The notes below the pieces were generated by a model, which saw only the letters and a list, made by a program, of their open reading frames with translations, did no database searches and was not told where the DNA came from. DNA of 64,000 bases from Trichoplax adhaerens (Eukaryota > Placozoa > Uniplacotomia > Trichoplacea > Trichoplacidae), in contig NW_002060947.1 in NCBI RefSeq assembly GCF_000150275.1, forward strand, positions 6,411,211 through 6,475,210, written 5' to 3'. Positions 1-15,700 of the stretch are shown piece after piece; positions within the stretch are counted from its first letter, which is position 1; every line of letters begins with the position of its first letter. The position numbers were made by a program, and so were the translations under genes.

Positions 1-498
1 TGCAACTTCCAACCCCCCAAAGCCCCAACACTAAGTTCACAACACTATAAGGTATGCGCAGCCGTACAGCATACTGTACCATCCTCTACAGTACCGTCCA
101 GTTTCCACTGGGTTGTTGATTTCAAATTTCTCCTACTTATACTGTACCAACGGCTTTTTATCGACTGTGACAGTAGTAAGACGCAATCAGCCCTTGTGAC
201 TGGGTATCAACCCTGTCAAGATTGCTGCCTGCTCCAAAGTGTCTATGCAATACATTACTGTACCAGGGTGGCAATAGGGACACCGGTGATAGCCCAACTT
301 GATACGGTAGCTCATCACCGTAGTGGATTAAGTATAAGAGACGGTGAAGGGAAGGTAAGCCATCTTCCACCGCCATTCCTCCACTTTTCAATGATTATTG
401 CTTCTTCGCCAGCACTATTGGATTGAAGAAAATCATTTCTTGTTCATCGATACAGTCGATTGATTTCACCGAGAGTCTATGTTGAATCTGTGAGAGTC
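1..498. promoter_or_regulatory. upstream region of KATNA1 with scattered GTAC-type motifs
   Basis: No coding exon is recognisable before the KATNA1 start codon. The stretch holds several copies of the words ACTGTACC and ACAGTACC (around 70-150 and 255-265). The same motif family forms dense clusters upstream of several other genes in the window. It probably contains the KATNA1 promoter and 5' UTR, but no core promoter element can be assigned by eye. Short ORFs on both strands here show no splice logic or family similarity and are left out. Confidence 0.4.
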
Positions 499-3576
<3,078 letters not shown>

Positions 3577-6500
3577 TTTAACAAGCTTTTTCCCATTTTT
3601 AATACGCCGGGACCGTTTATACCTGCTACTGATACTTTCACAATTGGATCGAATATACGTGTTATTGTAACGGAGTATTTTACGAAAGAATGCTCTGATT
3701 TCGAAACTATAACAATATATGTGCTCAACGTTAGTTATACAACTATTTGTGTTGATCAAATTGAACGAGTGCGTAGCACATTGTCAGCACAGCTGCATTG
3801 ACGCTACAACGAAATTTAAATTTAATGAATCTTGTTAGGTGTCGAGTAACTACAATACTGATCTATTTTGTATGTTACAAGATTTAAAGCACGGTAACGC
3901 TTACATTAACACGTACATATTCCATCATTATCAGCCATGCATATGCGTATATATATATATATATATATATAAAAATGTTCTATATTACCGTATTAGAAAT
4001 TCATATTGTAGATTTCTAGGAAATTTTTTATTTTATTGTTTACTGTATACACAATTAACCAGCTGTTGAAAAGTATTTCGAATTATAAATATTTTTTTTG
4101 TTTTCATACACTGTAAAGCCATTCAGGACTTACCTGCTCTAATGTAATTATTCGATAGTGATATAAAGGTACGATCGTAACAAATTCTAATATGCAACTT
4201 CGGGTCGGAATAAAGTGTGACAGTTGATTTCATCTCTAAAGGTGATCATCATTAACTATAGTATTACATCTTACATAGGCGAGGTAGTTTATGGTATAAA
4301 AGATGATGTACAGTGTTTCAAATGTTAAATATTATGGTAAGGAGATTAACACTGGTTTGCAAATAGTGTGATAACGTTGATATTATAGTACCTTTCATGT
4401 AACTAAAGTCAAACATGTCCCTAAAATGTATATTAAATATCTATGTCGTGGAAATAGATGTAAACACCCGATCAAACTTTGCTCTGATACATTTGTAAGT
4501 CATAAGTATCGATGGATGCGCGTTAATGACATATTTCTTACGTTAAGATATTTAACATGTTACATGTGTACTTCCTATCTACCTCTTTTCCACTTATAAT
4601 GCCTATATGATATTTACGTAGGATACGACATTTCACGTAGATAAATAATAAAGTTAGCAAAAGACTACTCGACTTTTTGGGTGTTTTTAAAAAGCAACAT
4701 CAATAACTTGACTAACAATTAGACTTGAAATAATTTAATATAGCTTCGCCTTCACTCACCCTGAGGTGAGCAGTTAATTAAAAAGATCCTTAGTGTTGAA
4801 GCATAATTCTAGAAGGTTTAATAATTTTAAACCAATTTAATATATTATTGATCAGGGTAAATTTAAAATGTTATCATGAAAAAAGGAGCTATAGCAAAAA
4901 TTAGCATTGATTGATTTTTATACAGTAATTATCTAACAAGCCAATGCTGTGGCAACTATTTTAATTACTTTCTGGAGAATAACATTCATTTATCAGTAGA
5001 GCTATCAGAATAATGCACTAGTTATAAAAGTCTTAGTGCTAGTGTATTCATAAATCTGATTGAATAAAGAAGGTAGAGTAATTATAATAAGTTAATTGTA
5101 AGAGTAAATAGACAAAAGATGATGCTGTGCAATTATTTCCTTTAATTTAGCGCCGCCATTCTTTCATAGAACAACTGTTTTACCAGGTAAACAGCAACAT
5201 TAGACCGATTAACTGGTGTATTCTAGTCATTGAATAACAATACTATTTAAAAATGCTCAACAGTGGCTAATATGACGAGCTAATGTAATGAAATTTTCCT
5301 CCGATTAAATATATATTTAAATCCTACTCATTATTGATGAAATAGAAGTAGACATGACAGACTGACTAAGGTAGTTATTATTCGTTCTGTACCTTTAAGT
5401 ACCAACAGCGTAACTTTTGATACTGAGAATAAGGAAGAATTCATCTTGATATACAAATTATTAGTTAGCATGGAGATACATTCGTAATTTAATAGATTTT
5501 CATTGTAACAGAGCATTTACTGCATTTGATTGATTGAGTAGATTCATTTTACTAATACGATTACTTAAATCAATCAATATCGAATAAGATTTCTACAACT
5601 TGCCTGCGATGGTATAGACATGCCAATAGATTGCACTCCGCTCATTATAGTAGTTTTGTATTACAATGCGAACAGAACTTAATATAGTTCAATTATTTAA
5701 TGGAGTATTCATTGCACTATGCATACAGCTAAAGAAGCATTGCTAGGATTCTGTATAGGTAGAAACTTAAAAGAGAAGGTGGTGGAGAAGCTGGTAATTA
5801 AAATTGCACGAAGAAATTTTCACACGAGAGGATGTAAACTACTAATCAAAAAAGTTATTAGACATAGCAATAAAAAATTGATCACAGAGTGTAAATGGAT
5901 TAAATATTCTACTAACTTAAACCATATAAAGAGAACATCGAATTAATAGCATTAGCAATCTTTTGCTGTGACTTAACCTAGCATATTTAGATCTATCACC
6001 ATCAATAAATATCAGTATGTACTCTCAAGGCCTCAGGTGTAAATACTTAGGTGTATAGGTTCTCAATACTTTTAATGCGAGATATACAGGGATCCTACCT
6101 AACTTATCGAATTGAATATAGAACTACAAATTATTTAGCTTTAAAGACACATTTCTTATTCGGTCAGTAGCTCTGTCCATAATGTTTTACCAAATCCAAG
6201 AAAGTTGGTATTGTTAATCAACAGAATAATCATTTTTAGAGAAAAGATTCATGAACATTATTATCAAATCTCACGATCTGATTCTAGACAATTGTTGAAG
6301 GAGTAACATTTATATGCAACTTCCTTTAAAATATAAAATTTATGTATATGTGACGCAAATTATGGTCAATCATTTATCGACATACTGTGTGCAATCAACT
6401 TTTTTAGTAACGTGCGAGAATTTAAACTTGAGTAAAATCCATATTTAGCTTCGTGTAATATCCTATAATAGCACTCAGAGATCCTCTATCGTAATTATTA

Positions 6501-6684
6501 CATGCTAAATTAAGTTAACGATGGTGTGCAACAGCATTATTGAGCAGTATACAAGCTATAAATTATATTATGTATGAAAATCTGTGTATTGACTTGTCTT
6601 GAGAGTCGAGTTTCATCGAAATATAAATTCATCAGCTCGATGAAATATCTGATCATTTCTTGATATAGTATTGTAAGAAGAATC
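3577..6684. other. intergenic, AT-rich, no gene recognised
   Basis: About 3.1 kb between the KATNA1 stop and the next ORF. It is AT-rich with stops in all frames. Only a short AT dinucleotide run near 3950-3971 stands out. A 75-codon open frame at 5719-5946 has no recognisable family, no splice partners and biased Lys/Arg content, and is not called. KATNA1 3' UTR and polyadenylation signals must lie at the left end. Confidence 0.6.
3947..3972. repeat. AT dinucleotide microsatellite
   Basis: A run of alternating T and A, about 12 dinucleotide units, sits 370 bp after the KATNA1 stop, probably in or just beyond its 3' UTR. Similar short AT runs occur near 44500 and 34820. Confidence 0.85.
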
Positions 6685-7002
6685 ATGGCCGAACAGAGAT
6701 TATTTGATACATTACAATTGAATAGGAATACAGAAGATTTAAAAGTTGCCATTACAAGAAAAAAGGACTTTTATATTGGAGTTACCGATGTTTTACCTAG
6801 TTTATCTTCTGATAAGCTTCGAAATTTAGGTAATCTATCGTTATTTGTATTTCTAACATCCTCCTTGATGAAATCGAGCCAGAAGCTAACATGTAATATG
6901 CCTATAGTAGATCATAATTTCTAGTCTTGACTTTGATTACTTGCAGAGATTGATGAGGAAAAAATTCAATCCTGGAAGTTAGACGAGGTGGTCATATCTT
7001 AG
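6685..7002 (+). CDS. small two-exon ORF, unknown function (possible frameshift)
   Basis: Exon 1 runs from ATG 6685 to 6829 (donor GTAATC) and exon 2 from 6947 (acceptor TTGCAG) to a TAG at 7000-7002, giving 66 aa. It begins MAEQRLFDTLQLNRNTEDLK and is rich in charged residues. No family is recognised. It lies just upstream of the VRK kinase on the same strand; its last exon frame does not connect to the kinase frame, so I treat it as a separate gene. Oddity: exon 2 contains a run of six A (about 6959-6964). Beyond that run the +1-shifted frame stays open to a TAA at 7029-7031 and reads GGHILDDEDYVYNS at its end, which looks more protein-like than the unshifted SWKLDEVVIS ending. A one-base homopolymer error or a real frameshift is possible. 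Confidence 0.5.
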
Positions 7003-7168
7003 ACGATGAAGATTACGTCTACAATTCGTAAACATAAATTTGCGCTATTATTAAAGCTCATCCATGCTTGTTGTCCATTAACGAAATAAAAATTTAATTC
7101 ATATCAAGGACGAGAAAGGAGAAATACCACAGCAAAAGAGAACTAGTAAATCTTTATTAGCTCCAGTT

Positions 7169-9349
7169 ATGCCTAAAGGAGCTACTTGGACTGATACACT
7201 GAATCGTTCTTGGCATCTTGGTAAACTGTTAGGAACTGGTGGTCATGGGCGAATTTATCACGGTATAACCGGCATAATCAGTAGAAATCTTTCCTGTGTC
7301 ACCCTGTAGCATCACTATAGAACAGAGCCAGTAATTAATTTACTGAAGTATTGTAACCTAAAGTGATTTTATGTTGTTATTATCATAGTTGATCTATCTT
7401 CGGTTAATGTGGATGGAGTTTATCGATCGGATCACGAGAATGATGTCCAGGAATATATTATTAAAATTGTATGGATGTTGTAAAATTATCAAAATTGATC
7501 AGAGATAAGGATGATTATTGATTGATATTGGCAGCCTAACGATATATAACTGTGTTACTAGGAACCAGCAACTAATTGTACAATTTTTATGGAGACCTTC
7601 TTTTATACTATCTTTGATAGAAATCAAACTAATTGTACGTAATGTTGAGTAAACTTATATTAACGGTACGCTCAAGTCAGTATTGCTTTACGATGTAAAA
7701 TTATAATAAATTAATGAAATATAATAGGCAAGAGATGATGATACACTTTAATGGAAAGAGTAGTTTATGGACATTTAATAAACCCTTAATTTTACAAGTT
7801 ATATATTTAGCTACAAATATAATTGGAGAACTTTATTGCATTGTAACTCTATTTCTGTCAACTTATAATTTACTTTATTCACTTGGCTAGCATTTTTTAG
7901 CATAATTAAAATCATTCTTGCTATAGAAACAATCGGAATTGACTTTAACTAGATAAATACAGCTAGAAATAGAATGAAAACACTTTTTCGCTGATAATTT
8001 GATTTTCATCAGTATACACAATTTAATTCATATTACAATATCCATATTTATGATTTAACAGTTGCCTTGTGGAAGAAAAAGAATGGAATTCACTTTATTG
8101 GGGTGCCAAAATGTATAACCTGTGCTATCATTGAATATAAGAAAGAAAAGTACCAGTATTTAATTCTTGAAAAGCTGGGTCAAACCATCGATACGCTCTG
8201 GAAATCGAACGGTAAACAATTGAATTCCGAGATTGTTTTCGGTATTGGAATAAATTTGGTATGCAGATATTTATACAACGATTCTTCTACATAATGATGA
8301 TTTTTAGATGATTAAATTGTTGCATCTTTTTAGTTACATACATTAGAGTACATTCATTCTCTCGGATTTGCTCATGCTGATATCAAGGGATCAAATATTC
8401 TGGTGGCTCCTCATCAGCAAGATTTGAGATTGGTATTTGAACGGCAAATAGTGATATATTTGCCCGTAAAAATGAATAATATAAAAGGCAAGATCGATAT
8501 ATTAGCGTAATGTAATATATTAATATGTTTCGGACTGATTTAAGGTATATCTAATCGACTATGGCAATTGCCGTAATTTCCTTATAAATGGCACTCATAA
8601 GGAATATCTTCCGCGTAAATGGCTAAGCCATCAAGGTACTGCATTATATACTAGCCGCGATGGTCATAAGGGGGTGGGTAAGCGCAGTAATTTAAAATTA
8701 TGTAACTAATAGAATGGTCTAAATTATTATGGCAGAAGTTACACGTAAGTTTTCAATGTAAGAGTGAATTAATGATCTACAGGCTTATGCTAGAAATTCA
8801 ATTTGTTGACAGCTCCATCGCGCCGAGGTGATATTGAAATCCTTGGTTATGTCATGTTGCGATTAATTTGCGGAAAATTGCCGTGGGAATTGGCGAATGT
8901 TAATAAAGACTTTATCGCCCAAGCAAAGATGAGGTAAATTGATTTTTATTACTGGTGTTTACAGTAAAAATAATCTGTTGTATTTAATTTTCGACTACAA
9001 AATGAGATTATGCTTGAATGTCTAAAATATGGTTTTCCTATATGCCTAGCTATTGTAGTGACATTGATCAACTTATGAAGGATTGCTTCGCCCTATCTAA
9101 TCATGGTAGTCTTGGTAAGAGAAATTTTTCAAGTATAGTGCTATAGCGGTCATAATTTAGCGAAGAGAGTTAACGGCAGACTTGCGTCATTTCTCTAGTA
9201 TACCTGATACGTAGATAATGATCAATTTTTGGGCATTTCTAGATGTCTTAAAGACCTATTTGACTTATGCAGTCAGTATGGCCTATCATGAAGCACCGAA
9301 TTACCGGTATCTTAGAGAAATATTAGAAAGTGGAATTCAAGGCGGATAG
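7169..9349 (+). CDS. VRK-family serine/threonine kinase
   Basis: Protein kinase of the casein-kinase-1-related VRK family. Relatives phosphorylate BAF, histone H3 and p53 in the nucleus. Nine exons: 7169-7262, 7389-7468, 7562-7634, 8062-8258, 8334-8432, 8545-8677, 8813-8933, 9050-9105, 9243-9349; phases agree, 319 aa. Seen directly: glycine loop GTGGHG (22-27), ATP lysine in YIIKI (K57), catalytic loop HADIKGSN (162-169; VRKs have HGDIKASN), the VRK-typical DYG metal site in place of DFG (186-188), [12 protein letters not shown] and LPWE. All catalytic residues are present, so it should be active. It ends right after the kinase fold, without the C-terminal tail or membrane anchor of VRK1/VRK2, so it resembles a minimal VRK. 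The ATG at 7169 is the only in-frame one after a stop at about 7081. Exon 3 uses a GTACGT donor chosen because it alone keeps the frame. Confidence 0.85.
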
Positions 9350-10300
9350 ACTAGTTAACGAGGCCCTGCTATTGTGTTATTCATTTCATACTATTTCCTC
9401 CGACGTATGACTAAGGGAATTTCAATAATTTACTTGATTAAAGCTAACATATGCGTACTATCCAAGGAAGAGAATTGAAAGGATTTTTTGATAAAAAATT
9501 ATTGAATGTACTGCACCACCATTAGTCTCCTCTCTAGTAATGGATTATTTTGAAAAGAAAATTATCTACTTTGGCTATATCCAAGTGCCTTAACCTCATG
9601 TTGTACCTAGCCTCAATCTCCTGTAAAAGTTCAACTCTAAGAAATTTATTCTTTAATTAAATTACGGAGTATTTTAACATTGGAAATATCCTAATTGGTT
9701 GATAAAGGAGACTTTTGGACATACTGTTGCATTTACAGCATATTTTCCACTATATATTCTGTCACTCTGTCCGTCTTTGATTTGATTATACAGTATTTGA
9801 TCTTGAATTTGTCCATTTTTCGGTATATCAATGTGCTCATTACAGCTAATGTTTCGTTTAATGGTGGAAATTTTTTAATATTCCATCGTCATGATTGACT
9901 TTTACTTAGGGCTTTTAAAATGGATTTACTAGTTCAGTTTATCAATATGCTTTACAGCTAGCGTTGCGTTTAATAGTGGAATATTTTAATATTACATAGT
10001 CATGATTGACTTTTATTACGGCTTTTAAAATGGATTTACTAGTCCTTTGCTTCTATCAATTTATTTCTTGGATCGTAGTGCAATCATTAATTATGATCGA
10101 GGTTAAATGGTGGCTGAAAGCCATCTTGAGTAAAAGTCTTGCATGGATTCCATGGTGTTCTTCACGGCATATCGAGTCAGGAGTGCTATCTAAAGGAAAG
10201 CTAGTAGAATAGCTCAATGAGTCTCGTCGATTGATATCGAGATTGGAGTGAGCAATACAGCTAGTATGGATAAGACAGAGCTTGGCCGTCTGCATGTTGA
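9350..10300. other. intergenic with a diverged 111-bp tandem duplication
   Basis: Non-coding gap after the VRK gene. Between about 9800 and 10040 a segment of roughly 111 bp is present twice: the words CATGATTGACTTTTA and GCTTTTAAAATGGATTTACTAGT recur at about 9890 and 10001. No gene is recognised. A 145-codon antisense open frame across 10056-10493 runs into the minisatellite and encodes repeats of the satellite monomer, so it is not called. Confidence 0.6.
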
Positions 10301-10301
10301 A

Positions 10302-11810
10302 GTCAGAAGTGCTATCATGATGAAAGCCACTCCAGCAGCATGGTTCATCCCCACCATTTGCATCAGTAGTAGAATCAGTACTGCAAGCAGTATAGATTAA
10401 CTTAAGCCTCTCCATTTGCATAGAGTAAAATTCTATTAAGCCATTTGTAAAATCATGACTGCAAGCAGTATAGATTAACTTGAGCCTCTCCATTTGTATA
10501 GAAATTAAAATCAGTACTGCAAGTAGTATAGACTAACTTAAGCCTCTTCATTTGCATAGAGAGTAAAATTTTATTAAGCCTCGTCATTTGCATAGAAAGT
10601 AAAATCATGACTGCAAGCAGTATAGACTAATTTAAACCTCTCCATTTGCATAGAAATTAAAATCAGTACTGCAAGTAGTATAGACTAACTTAAGCCTCTC
10701 CATTTGCATAGAGAGCAAAATTTTATTAAGCCTCGTCATTTGCATAGAAAGTAAAATCATGACTGCAAGCAGTATAGACTAATTTAAACCTCTCCATTTG
10801 CATAGAAAGTAAAATCAGTACTGCAAGTAGTATAGACTAACTTAAGCCTCTCCATTTGCATAGAGAGTAAAATTTTATTAAGCCTCGTCATTTGCATAGA
10901 AAGTAAAATCATGACTGCAAGCAGTATAGACTAATTTAAACCTCTCCATTTGCATAGAAAGTAAAATCAGTACTGCAAGCAGTATAGACTAACTTAAGCC
11001 TCTCCATTTGCATAGAGAGTAAAATTTTATTAAGCCTCGCCATTTGCATAGAAAGTAAAATCATGACTGCAAGCAGTATAGACTAATTTAAACCTCTCCA
11101 TTTGCATAGAAATTAAAATCAGTACTGCAAGTAGTATAGACTAACTTAAGCCTCTCCATTTGCATAGAGAGTAAAATTTTATTAAGCCTCGTCATTTGCA
11201 TAGAAAGTAAAATCATGACTGCAAGCAGTATAGACTAATTTAAACCTCTCCATTTGCATAGAAAGTAAAATCAGTACTGCAAGTAGTATAGACTAACTTA
11301 AGCCTCTCCATTTGCATAGAGAGTAAAATTTTATTAAGCCTCGTCATTTGCATAGAAAGTAAAATCATAACTGCAAGCAGTATAGACTAATTTAAACCTC
11401 TCCATTTGCATAGAAAGTAAAATCAGTACTGCAAGCAGTATAGACTAACTTAAGCCTCTCCATTTGCATAGAGAGTAAAATTTTATTAAGCCTCGCCATT
11501 TGCATAGAAAGTAAAATCATGACTGCAAGCTGTACTGTATAGACTAACTTAAACCTCTCCATTTGCATAGAAAGTAAAATCAGTACTGCAAGCTGTATAG
11601 ACTAACTTTAAACCTCTCCATTTGCATAGAAAGTAAAATCACTACTGCAAGCAGCCAGGCGAAAGCTATTAGAACAAGAGAGAGAGAGTCTTGTCCATTT
11701 GCATGTAGAAAGATCGAATCAGAACTGCAAGCAGTATAGGTTAAAAGCCTCTCCATTAGCATAAAATGAGAATCTTGTCCATTGGTGTGGAATCAGTACT
11801 GCAAGCAGTA
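10302..11810. repeat. minisatellite with 152-bp higher-order repeat
   Basis: Tandem array built on a monomer of the type CTGCAAGCAGTATAGACTAA, then CTCTCCATTTGCATAGAAAG, then TAAAAT. The core (10454-11517) is seven consecutive 152-bp units, marked by CATGACTGCAAGC (one copy with AA for GA) at 10454, 10606, 10758, 10910, 11062, 11214, 11366 and a truncated eighth at 11518. Each unit is two full 58-bp monomers (type A with CATGACTG, type B with CAGTACTG) followed by a 36-bp monomer missing its first 22 bases. Irregular monomers flank the array on both sides. The near identity of units shows recent unequal exchange of the three-monomer block. It is not a CRISPR array: there are no unique spacers. 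Confidence 0.93.
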
Positions 11811-12758
11811 TGGCTGAAACAAGCTTTTTTTGGCGTCTCAGTCAGGAGTGTAATGATGTCAAAAGCTACTGAAACAGTACTGTTCGTCTGTTGTATTTGT
11901 ATATACAGTAAAATCAATGTAGTATTCGGTATCAATATCAATTCGACACTGTTCTCTGTCGCAGCTCAATGGGTGGATGACGTCACACTCTCCACCATGG
12001 TTGTGTTGCGATTCCGGTATCAAGCTGTGTTCACTAACCATCGGTGTCTGAGTCATGGTCTAAGCCGTAAGACATTCTCTCTCCCCTGAAGCACTACCCT
12101 AATAAGACAGCGATCGTCTAGACCATCCACGGCTCGACAGGTGACACTACAGACCCGTCGAGCGTCCACTACAGTCTACAGTATGCACGTACGTACTGTG
12201 AACTTCGCACTCTACCGTATTGTACGGTATTTGAAGAAGGTTTCTCGTGACTGGAAAGGAATCCATGTTGCTATTTTGTTGGCTTGTTATCCAATTATCC
12301 AAGCCCATATTTCCCCATCGACAGCCAATTCAATCATTCCATATCAAAATGTCCGTTGAAAACTAGCCTAGAATCTCTATTTTCTATCAAGGATCTTTCT
12401 TACTGTCGTCGATTGCCTTGGATACGTCGAAAAATTGGCCCAACAACCAGTGTTTTGTATCCTTAATTGGTCAATGGATTGATCATTGGATTGATGGAAA
12501 ATCGTTCAAGCTAGTCAAGCCCATCCATCCTTGAATATTCGTTGACTTGAGCTAAAAATACTACTTATAGTGGGGAATTCAAGCCCCCTTGGGTGATCAA
12601 GTTGTTCTAAGCAATTGACATCACTTAATTAATTCCAAGGGCAAATTGGAAGGGATTCAATCCATTACTTTGTGGTCCTACCTACAGCAGATTAGCGTCT
12701 GCAACGATTGCAGACAGCAGCATCGTAGCCGTCTTTGGATCGTACAAATCGCTATAAA
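11811..12758. promoter_or_regulatory. upstream region of MAP3K7 with GTAC-type motifs
   Basis: No coding exon recognised. The stretch is less AT-rich than its surroundings and contains copies of CAGTACTG, ACAGTATG, CGTACGTACTGTG and TTGTACGGTA between about 11870 and 12230, the same motif family found before other genes. The open frames at 11766-12089 and 11859-12056 overlap on opposite strands and show no family similarity. The MAP3K7 5' UTR and promoter probably lie in the last few hundred bases. Confidence 0.4.
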
Positions 12759-15700
12759 ATGATGAAAGATCCGGGTGGTCGAGCGTTCATTGAGCCCAGT
12801 GAAATTACCTTATTAGAAGTAAGAATTTCTCTTTATCACTCCTTTATCCTCTTTCGCCATTTCTTTTTTGTCTCTGTCATCCATTTCCAATCCTAAATAT
12901 CAGCGCCAAAGATTGAAAAAAAATGTAAATAGTCGATGGTTATTCAGTCAAGACGAGTGTATCAATGGTCTACATGTTGAATAACAATATTGAAATAAAT
13001 GTCAATCTGATAGCCTTCTGAGCAGATGGGGCATCCATGATTGAAATAATCTATCGGGTTGATATTCAGGGACAAATGGAAACCTTTTTACAGGAGCAAA
13101 TATAGTAGACCACTCTTCATGCACGGACTGATTGATTACAATGATCAGTTTTCTGTGCAATGGATGAAAGATACAGTACATCGACGATATGATGATTGGT
13201 TAGTAAGTTGGCTAGATGCCTTCGATACCAAAATACTCCTGAACAAAGCTGCCGATCGTTAGGCTTATCTTACCATAATTAGCCATCATTGCTTAAATTG
13301 TTGAACGATTCTACTTGCCCATTGATCTTGCACCAATTTATGGGTACAAATGGATAGTCAGTATTATTGACCATGATACACCACAGCCCTCATCCTATTT
13401 TCTCTGATTTTTTATTCTGAAATAATTAATTGCACAAAGTAGACTAAAAGTAGGAACCTACTGATGCCTTCAATATAGGCGATAAATCGATTCCTATGTT
13501 TCTCTATCTCCTCCATTTTTTCTTTTTTCGCTCTATTTCTACCGGATAGGTAGTACACTCACGCAAATCATCAACCCTTCACCGTTTTTTCATTCTGTTC
13601 AAGCCTATTTTACGCCCAGTACATAGTTGAGCGACTTTAATAACAAAGTATGCCTACATCGTAGACTTTAAGCGCAGGCGATCGTGATCGACATTGTCGC
13701 TCTCCTTCTGTAGTGTACTTGTCTCAACTAAAACTTTCCTAACCGCAACATTCGTCTTCATACAGACAACGATAGACCCATTTAGTTGTGGCAACAAAAT
13801 GTACGACTGCAGCTAACGCAAAAATTAAGTTGATATGAAATTTGCTTCTGCCGCAGACGTAATCTTGCAAGATATAGTATCTACTACTGATGGGAAATTT
13901 AATTTTTCCAATTCCATTTAAAAGAGTGTTTGTGTTTTCTATAGTGTTTAAGAAATAACTATACTCTACTCGTAAACCATACAAATACCTGATAATTTGA
14001 AATACTAGTGTTGACAATTAGCTATAACTCGCCACCTATGCCTTTTTTTACTATTAGACCGTCGGTCGAGGCTCCTTTGGTGTTGTCCATAAAGCACGAT
14101 GGCGAAGCCAAATTATCGCTGTGAAAATTATTGAAATCGATCAAAATCAAGAAGAAATTCAAAAGGAGGTAAGTTAGACACTGAAATGATCTAGTCACGG
14201 CAGCAAATTCCTGTTTATATTACACACTGTACATGTTATCATTTTGCCACTATTTCTGGCCTGTCATTATTGATAGGCCAGAAATAACTGATAAGATAGC
14301 AAAATTCAATTCCATTCCAGTCGCAAATAATTTGATAAAGAGACGTTTTTCTTCTTGAATCTCTAGGTTGACCAGTTATCCCAATTAGACCATCCTAATA
14401 TCATACAATTATTTGGCATTTCGATATTGCAATCTGCTGTAAGTACGAGTATATCGCTTCGTGGGCGTTTACTAACCTTTATCTTATTTTATCAAGTCAT
14501 CACGCTAATTTTACACTATTTTCTTGACGTAACATGATGTTGTAATGGTTGTTGGTTGATAGGCGAATACACCCGATTATGAAGTTAATTGCTAACTTTT
14601 GCTAATTCTTCAACTTTATTTTATAGCCTTCGTTGTTGATGGAATTCTCTGATTGTGGCAGTTTGCAAAAAGGTATAAGTACAGAGTAATACTACTGAAA
14701 AACTGTACCTTGCCTATATCATGCAAGTAGCAGTAGACGTATAAAAGCAGGTTTGCCACCACAAATCCTTCTAATCCATCTGTTTTTCCTTCTCAATGTT
14801 TGTAGTATTGCACAATCAAAAAGATTTACAGTATACTTATGCCCACGCGATTGGTTGGATGCTTCAATCAGCTAAAGCGGTCGATTACTTACATAGTATG
14901 ACACCAAAACCATTGATGCATCGTGATTTGAAACCTCTCAAGTAAGTTTTATTTATGAATGGTAAAATTAAATTAAATCAATTTACAACTCGTTGATCAT
15001 GAAGAGCATGCAGGACACACCAACAGATACTAACTGCATTGCGTGCCACCCAATTTCATATATATTTTTAACCTTGAATTCAATCAAGTCCTAAAGTTAT
15101 AATCGTTGATTTGTTTTCCAGCATGTTGATGTTTAATTGTGCGACCGTCTTGAAAGTTTGCGATTTTGGTACTGTTTGTACCGCTCATACGCAAATGACC
15201 GTTAACAAGGGCAGTGCTCCATGGATGGCTCCGGAAGTATTTCAGGGTAAAGTTATTAATACCTTTTTAAATAATCATCATTGAATTAGAAGATCTTGAT
15301 ACCATGTTCATACTGATGATAAATGAATCATTGTAGGGAGAAAGTACAGCGAGAAGTGTGATGTTTTCAGTTTTGCTATAATCATGTGGGAGATTATGAC
15401 CCGACGAGAACCATATGATCATATGGGTACGGAGAGAAGATCCTTTACCATACTATGGCAAGTCAGCGAAGGTATCTTATTTCTACAGATTGACTATGAC
15501 AATCAACCAATTCCTTACGCTATCCATTGTCCTATGTTTAAGACAATTAAATAGCCTAATCACGCACATTTTATAACGATCACAATCAGGTAAAAGACCT
15601 CCACTCATTAAAGGAATTCCAAAAGTATTAGAGAATCTAATGACAAGGTAAACGCTTAGCATTACCTTTTATATAGAACTATCATTTATTTTACTGTTAT

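Noticed and set aside
5719-5946. 75-codon plus-strand open frame
   Set aside because: No family, no neighbouring exons, Lys/Arg-rich composition expected from A-rich DNA.
10056-10493. 145-codon open frame on the minus strand
   Set aside because: Its C-terminal-to-N-terminal text is made of the minisatellite monomer (repeated MERLKLIYTACS), so it is a by-product of the repeat.
10302-11810. CRISPR-like array
   Set aside because: The intervals between conserved words are themselves repeated and no unique spacers exist; the host is a eukaryote.
13059-13262. 67-codon open frame inside MAP3K7 intron 1
   Set aside because: Protein-like at first sight, but the kinase exons on either side join in phase without it and no similarity was recognised.
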